Part shown: positions 59,107 through 64,000 of the stretch, in pieces
Layout: each line of letters starts with the position of its first letter
How positions within the stretch are numbered: the stretch's first letter is position 1
Assembly: GCA_947462335.1 (NCBI GenBank)
Contig: OX381709.1
Location: forward strand, 40,852,904-40,916,903
Length of the DNA: 64,000 bases
Reading direction: 5' to 3'
DNA from: Harmothoe impar
Lineage: Eukaryota; Annelida; Polychaeta; Phyllodocida; Polynoidae
Notes under the pieces: model-generated
What the model was told of the DNA's origin: nothing
The model's input: the letters and a program-made list of their open reading frames with translations, nothing else
The model's database searches: none
Made by a program: the position numbers and the translations under genes

Positions 59107-62100
59107 GTAAGTACTTTTATTATATATATATAATATTAACCCTTAGGGGCCCAGAACTATTTGACCAAAGTAAGATATCTGTAACATGATTGATGTACGC
59201 TAAATGAATCTGCAACAGTGGAATTTGTTCTCCTGACATAGGGTTCATATTACATTTCATCAAAGCTGTTACTGGATAGAAACTCAGGTCATTTTAACAT
59301 CTACCCCTTACCCACACATTTATAAGCGTTAACCCTTACAAATCACAGGGATCAAGTCTATAACCTCAGGGGTTCGACTCTTGGTTGACGTTTTATTAAT
59401 ACTCCATTATCTTGTTCACTTATGTGTGCACATTCATGATTATGTGCTAAATATGATCATACCTCTTATACATACGTTTTTATGACAATTTTTTGTAGCT
59501 AATAGGCACTGGATGTGTTGCGATAGCTGCTGGACGAACTAGCAATAAAGGAATTGTAAGTAGAAAGACGTGTTCTGGAATTATTCTCCTTGAAAACCTG
59601 GACCAATTAATATAAAAGCTCTCTTACTGTGTTTGTGATAATATGCACCAAAGTCAGAGAGAATGAAATGAGGAGCGAAATTATTAGTAGGCCTACTGTT
59701 CATAGTAATACATTATAGCCATTATACTTGCATATTTAACCATATCAAATATCAATTTATTCAGCGTGAATAATTTGCTCACCACACGGAAGACAGATAT
59801 CTAACTCTTTTAAGAGTCAGCACATTGTTAAAGAGTCAGAATCCAAATTATTGGGCACACCCAGTTTATGAAATTATAAAAAGTAAAATTCAACACCAAC
59901 AAAGCCATGAGGGCCAAGCTGGCATGTGTCAGTTGATTGATGCCGATCAACACTAAGCAAACAAGTACCATTGTTATTATATTTGTAACTATTTGCCTTT
60001 CTGTATTGTATTAATGTGTTTTCTGGTCGTCTTTTACAGATCATTACTGTAATGGTGATGTCCATCATAAGTATTCTCTTGGCAGGAATAATAATACCAG
60101 CATGTCTTGGGGTAGATGTCGCTATATCTCAGGTATGTGGCAACAGAAACTTCTGAAAAGCATGGGAGACAATGAAATCAAAAATAGTATTTGCTTTGCA
60201 TCCAAGCTAAATAACTAATACACAATGTACACGGTAATTGAAGTACACAAACCTCAATGATTTTCATAAGTTCATTTTTCAACCCTCAATGCCGTCCAAT
60301 TTCTTTTTTTTCCGGATTTCAACTTAATAAATGACTCGAAGTTGTAACGGCATGAATGCCATTCTGAAACATGGCGTCCAAGATGTGTGGTATTCTCCCA
60401 TTCGAAGGGAATACATGTTATTTAAGGGAGAGAAAATAAATGTTTATATAGGTTTTGTTTTGAAAATATTTTTGTTGGCTTGGATTACACGATCACGTCA
60501 CACCTTTAAAATGGGCCAAAATGCTCACTGTTGAATATACAAAATATGCAATGAACTTACTAGGTGCAAAAGTGAAAGTGATAAGTTATTAGTATGCAGT
60601 CTATTGTATATCTTTGCTATCAGATTTACAGTCAAAGGTTTGTGTAAACTGAATTGGATTTTGACTCTACTCATTTTCATTTGCAGTTAAATACAGATTT
60701 CGGGACCTATGCTACAGATGCAGCAGTTTTCCTGCCCATAATGGGTGTACTGGGGTTTGGCTGCTTTTTAACCACCTCCATCTTAAGCTGTGTGGCCCTC
60801 TGTTCAGCAGACTGTTGTGATCAGCGTCCAAGGACTCAGCCTGCCAGTACCCAGGTTAGAAAACCAACCTCTTGTTATGCATCTTATTTAGCATTATTTA
60901 CTTATTTAGGTTACTTTACCAAAGCAAGGTGTTCAAGAGCAGAATCTTTAGGGAGTTATAAACAGCGAGAAAACGAGTTTTGACATTTATACATTTATAC
61001 ACCCCCATTTAAACTATAGATAGTAACACACGTACTTACACGTTACCACTCCAAAGGGGTGACATTCTCCCTCTACACCCCTAGTCGACCCTGCCGCCGA
61101 CGTTGTTGTCACGTATATTGTGTATGTACCTCTTACATTATCTTTGATCGATAAAGGAAATTTCGTTTTATGTTCTTACAAAGATGGTCATGGTATCACC
61201 TGGTGGAAAGATCGTACCTGTTCAAGTTATAGATGCATCTGGGACCCAGCAGGTCGTGCCTCATGGATCTGGTAGGTGTAACCAGATATACATTATCAAT
61301 GAATAACAAAATTATCATAACAATTATAAGAAGGCCTCACAGTCATTTCTATGCTGGAAACAGAACATAAATACCATCAAAATCTGTGACCAAATGAAAA
61401 AGTTTGGATATTTGGTAACAAGCATAATTATGCTATTTATGCTAAAACAAAGAAATATAGAGCTTATTGGTTTTTGAGATTGGACAGTGCCCACACATTC
61501 AATGTATGTATAGTAGGTTCATTCCCAGTGGGCACACAACATTGAATCAACATTAAAAAATGGTTGTCAATGTTGATTCAATGTTGATTCAATGTTGATT
61601 CAACGTTGAGCTGAATTTTGTGCCCACTGGGTTAGGCCACACCAAAAAAAAGTTGGTCTACGGATTTTGTTTTCCAAAATAAGGAGCGGTAGGGCGAATT
61701 TTTTTTTTCCAATTTTTTTTTTGTCTGCGGATTTTAACCTTGAATAAAATGGTGCGGGGGCGCAATTTTTTTTTTGAGGGAAAATCTCTTTTTTGTAGAA
61801 GCTCAAATTTCTGGCCTCCTCGAGATTAAAAAAAAACAACTCAAAAAACAAAAATCTTTTTTAAAAAATCCATTTTCTCATAAAATGATGCGGGCGCTAT
61901 CCGTAGACACAATTCTTTTCAAAAAAAAGAAAAATTGTATTTCCGAAAATGTTGTGCGGGAAATCCGTAGACCAACTTTTTTTTTGGTCTGGCCTCAGAG
62001 GGAATTGACTGTTATACATTATAACCTGTTTAACATAATTTTGATTCAAATTCCTCCCAGATTATACTTCATTACAATGGAGGAATGACCAATACAACCA

Positions 62101-62467
62101 AGCACAACCTTCAGCCCCTCCACCTCCCTACAGCCTAAATGCCGAACCCCTGCCCCCCTATGCACAGGGGGCAACAGCCCGCGAGTCTACCACCAGTAAT
62201 ATCTACTGTGAGATCGATGATCCATCACATGATCCAGGCACCTACCTACATGCCCCACCATTGAAGGATGAGGATGGATATGAGCAACCAATAGTAAAAA
62301 CATCAGTCCGTCCGATCCAAGAGGATGGGTATGAGGTAATGACAGCTGGAGGACTGGCACCTGAGAAGGAGGGTAAGTCTGAAGCTGTACAACCACGCCC
62401 ACAGCATCCCTCACCACCACCTACTGAGGATGAAGGGTCCTATGCTGATGTGCAGTACCAGGACTGA
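58873..62467 (+). CDS. MS4A/CD20-like four-helix membrane protein with tyrosine-rich tail (gene model, 348 aa)
   Basis: Six exons: 58873-59106, 59499-59555, 60040-60132, 60687-60854, 61184-61271, 62061-62467; introns are GT-AG and phases close. The start ATG has a good context (CAACCATGG). Helices lie at about 37-59, 71-90, 98-122 and 139-167, with short loops. The layout and the GVWGGLM segment leading into helix 2 resemble MS4A (CD20-type) proteins, which act as oligomeric plasma-membrane partners of receptors and channels. The cytosolic tail (168-348) has a cysteine cluster after helix 4 (possible palmitoylation), two PY motifs for WW domains (PPPPY at 233-237, LPPY at 244-247) and tyrosines in YCEI (262), YEVM (304, PI3K SH2 type) and YADV (341). 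The ligand is unknown. Other small tetraspan families remain possible because MS4A identity rests on pattern alone. Confidence 0.82.
59499..59555 (+). CDS. MS4A-like exon 2: helix 2
   Basis: 19 codons (LIGTGCVAIAAGRTSNKGI), phase 0, acceptor TTTTTTGTAG, donor GTAAGT. The size and the pattern of helix 2 plus a basic cytosolic loop are typical of MS4A genes. Confidence 0.85.
60040..60132 (+). CDS. MS4A-like exon 3: helix 3
   Basis: 31 codons, acceptor CTTTTACAG, donor GTATGT, phase 0. It encodes the hydrophobic stretch ITVMVMSIISILLAGIIIPA. Confidence 0.85.
60687..60854 (+). CDS. MS4A-like exon 4: extracellular loop, helix 4, cysteine cluster
   Basis: 56 codons, acceptor TTCATTTGCAG, donor GTTAGA, phase 0. 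Helix 4 (AVFLPIMGVLGFGCFLTTSI) is followed by CVALCSADCC at the membrane exit. Confidence 0.85.
61184..61271 (+). CDS. MS4A-like exon 5: proximal tail
   Basis: 88 nt, acceptor TTCTTACAAAG, donor GTAGGT, leaving in phase 1. It encodes VSPGGKIVPVQVIDASGTQQ; no domain recognised. Confidence 0.75.
61524..61631 (+). mobile_element. MITE family A copy in last MS4A-like intron
   Basis: CCCAGTGGGCACACAACATT to TTTTGTGCCCACTGGG with three tandem TTGATTCAATG units inside. Followed at 61640-61990 by low-complexity A/T runs that themselves contain inverted GGTCTACGGATTTTG-like ends. Confidence 0.8.
62061..62467 (+). CDS. MS4A-like exon 6: PY and tyrosine motif tail
   Basis: 407 nt, acceptor ATTCCTCCCAG, ending in TGA. 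It encodes PPPPYSL, LPPYAQG, NIYCEIDD, DGYEQPI, DGYEVMT and SYADVQYQD. The final 92 nt form the first copy of the 85-bp tandem repeat that continues into the 3' UTR. Confidence 0.85.
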
Positions 62468-62885
62468 TGCGGTACAACCACGCCCACAGCATCCCTCACC
62501 ACCACCTACTGAGGATGAAGGGTCCTATGCTGATGTGCAGTACCAGGACTGATGCGGTACAACCACGCCCACAGCATCCCTCACCACCACCTACTGAGGA
62601 TGAAGGGTCCTATGCTGATGTGCAGTACCAGGACTGATGCGGTACAACCACGCACACAGTATCCCTCACCACCACCTATTGAGGATGAGGGGTCCTATGC
62701 TGATGTACAGTGCCAGGACTGATGCGGTACAACCACGCCCACAGCATCCCTCACCACCACCTACTGAGGATGACGGGTCCTATGCTGATGTGCAGTACCA
62801 GGACTGATGCGGTACAACCACGCACACAGTATCCCTCACCACCACCTATTGAGGATGAGGGGTCCTATGCTGATGTACAATACTA
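62376..62885 (+). repeat. 85-bp tandem repeat, 6 copies, first copy coding
   Basis: Copies begin at about 62376 (coding), 62461, 62546, 62631, 62716 and 62801, each exactly 85 bp. The unit contains the codons for the protein's last residues and their TGA. Because 85 is not a multiple of 3, successive copies lie in different frames. The copies at 62631 and 62801 share private variants (CACACAGTATCC, CTATTGAGGATGAGGGG), so part of the array expanded as a two-unit (170-bp) block. Confidence 0.95.
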
Positions 62886-64000
62886 GAACTGAGTAAATGC
62901 AGTTGTCAAACCTTTGTGATCCAGCCTTTCCATATATTGGCCTATATAATGGGGTATACACAACTATGATACTCAATGGTAGTAATTAATCTGGAACATG
63001 CTTTTGAGCATAAGTGATACTAAAGTTTTAAGAGGGCAGGTACCCAGTGGACACAGAACCTCTGAATCAATATTGACAAACGGTTGTCGATGTCGATTCA
63101 AGTTTGATTCAATATTGAACTGAATTTTGTGTCCACTGGGTATACCCCAGTGTCTCAACGTTAATGGCCAGTTAGTGGTAGATATTAGTGCTGTCTTTAT
63201 ATATGTTTATTGACCAAAAACCTATGTAGAAAAACATGTTCTACCGAATATTTACACAATATTACAGAATAGTGCCTATTCTTTTAAAAGACACCACGTG
63301 TAGCCAAAAGGGGTCTGAGTAAGGGAGTTGACATGTTCTAATATCAGGGGATGGTAGACTTTTTGCACACATACATACCCTTTTAATTGCTTTGTCTATT
63401 ATTGATTGATAAAGTGCATTGTAAAGATTTAAAGTCGTTTATTTGTCATTTTATTGTTTTAGATGTTAACGTGATTGAATTTAGATTGAAGATGTGAGGA
63501 GCTTTCTATCAGGCCCCTCTTTGCCTTCTTGACATACATATATGGCAGTACCTGGGTCATCCCGAACTGGCACATGAAATCACCATGAGGTCGACAGCCC
63601 AGTAAACACAACGACGTTGGTCAGACGTAAATCTACGTTGAATTTTGGTCTGAACTACGTAATTTTAGTAGGTTTATCAACGTCAAAACGTTAAGGTTTA
63701 TTTACCAATCTCAAACCTGCAGGTCTGATTCACGTAGCTCCTGAAGACGTAAATCTATGTTTAACACATTACATATAATTCTACACAGTGGGACTCAGAC
63801 AAATTTACATTTACAAACAATATTCATACAAAGTAACTACTAAAATTTTCAATCTCATCTCATTCTACATAGTATATTCTTGTAGTTCAATTGAACAGCC
63901 TGACAGTATAGATCTGTTGAATAGTTTTGGCTGCAGAGAGGCTTTGTATTTCTTCCATTACCACCAATGTGGTGTCCTCACAGTAAAGTGCCTCAAAGCA
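62886..64000. other. Downstream region of the MS4A-like gene
   Basis: 3' UTR and flank. Apart from the MITE at 63043-63140, an ACGTAAATCTACGTTGA-type palindromic repeat starts near 63599 (AGCCCAGTAAACACAACGACG). No AATAAA was noticed. Confidence 0.5.
63043..63140 (+). mobile_element. MITE family A copy downstream of MS4A-like gene
   Basis: CCCAGTGGACACAGAACCTC to TTTTGTGTCCACTGGG, flanked by TA on both sides. Confidence 0.8.

Noticed and set aside
62376..62885. CRISPR-like array
   Set aside because: Units are contiguous with no spacers and the genome is animal; it is a minisatellite.
62461..62890. Continuation of the MS4A-like protein through the 85-bp repeats
   Set aside because: The first copy ends in TGA and every frame of the array meets stops; copies 2-6 are untranslated.

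Overview
This window is animal nuclear DNA. Coding sequence is split into short exons with GT-AG introns, and the space between exons is AT-rich and crowded with short inverted-repeat transposons, tRNA-derived sequences and microsatellites. My best guess is an invertebrate deuterostome, most like a cephalochordate (amphioxus). This rests on gene content (a Shaw/Kv3-type channel, an M1 aminopeptidase N and an MS4A/CD20-like four-helix protein) and on overall texture. No search was run, so the species is an inference.

Layout. Positions 5297-17453 (minus) hold a voltage-gated potassium channel gene, rebuilt as six exons and 623 residues: T1 domain, S1-S6 with a GYGD filter, a 21-nt micro-exon and a lysine-rich C-terminal exon. 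Positions 22942-46423 (minus) hold a type II membrane aminopeptidase N of 942 residues in 19 coding positions. One position, the exon carrying the third zinc ligand, exists as two different in-frame 114-nt versions (29587-29700 and 30900-31013), so this enzyme probably uses mutually exclusive active-site exons. It also carries GATEH in place of the usual GAMEN motif. Positions 58873-62467 (plus) hold a six-exon, 348-residue MS4A/CD20-like protein with a long tyrosine-rich cytoplasmic tail. The last part of its final exon is the first copy of an 85-bp tandem repeat that runs on into the 3' untranslated region.

Between and inside the genes lie a frameshifted fragment of a non-LTR retrotransposon reverse transcriptase (54122-54905), a 2.6-kb structure with 436-bp inverted arms (1854-4427), several hairpin or TA-flanked MITE-like elements, two MITE families present in several copies, seven tRNA-like SINE heads or pseudogenes, and satellite-like tandem repeats. 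Two possible orphan C-terminal exons lie at the left edge (959-1052 and about 1529-1702, minus).

The three genes do not form a pathway. A channel, an ectopeptidase and a four-helix membrane protein simply lie next to each other. The items most worth following up are the duplicated aminopeptidase active-site exon, the heptad-sized channel micro-exon and the minisatellite that duplicates a phosphotyrosine-type tail.
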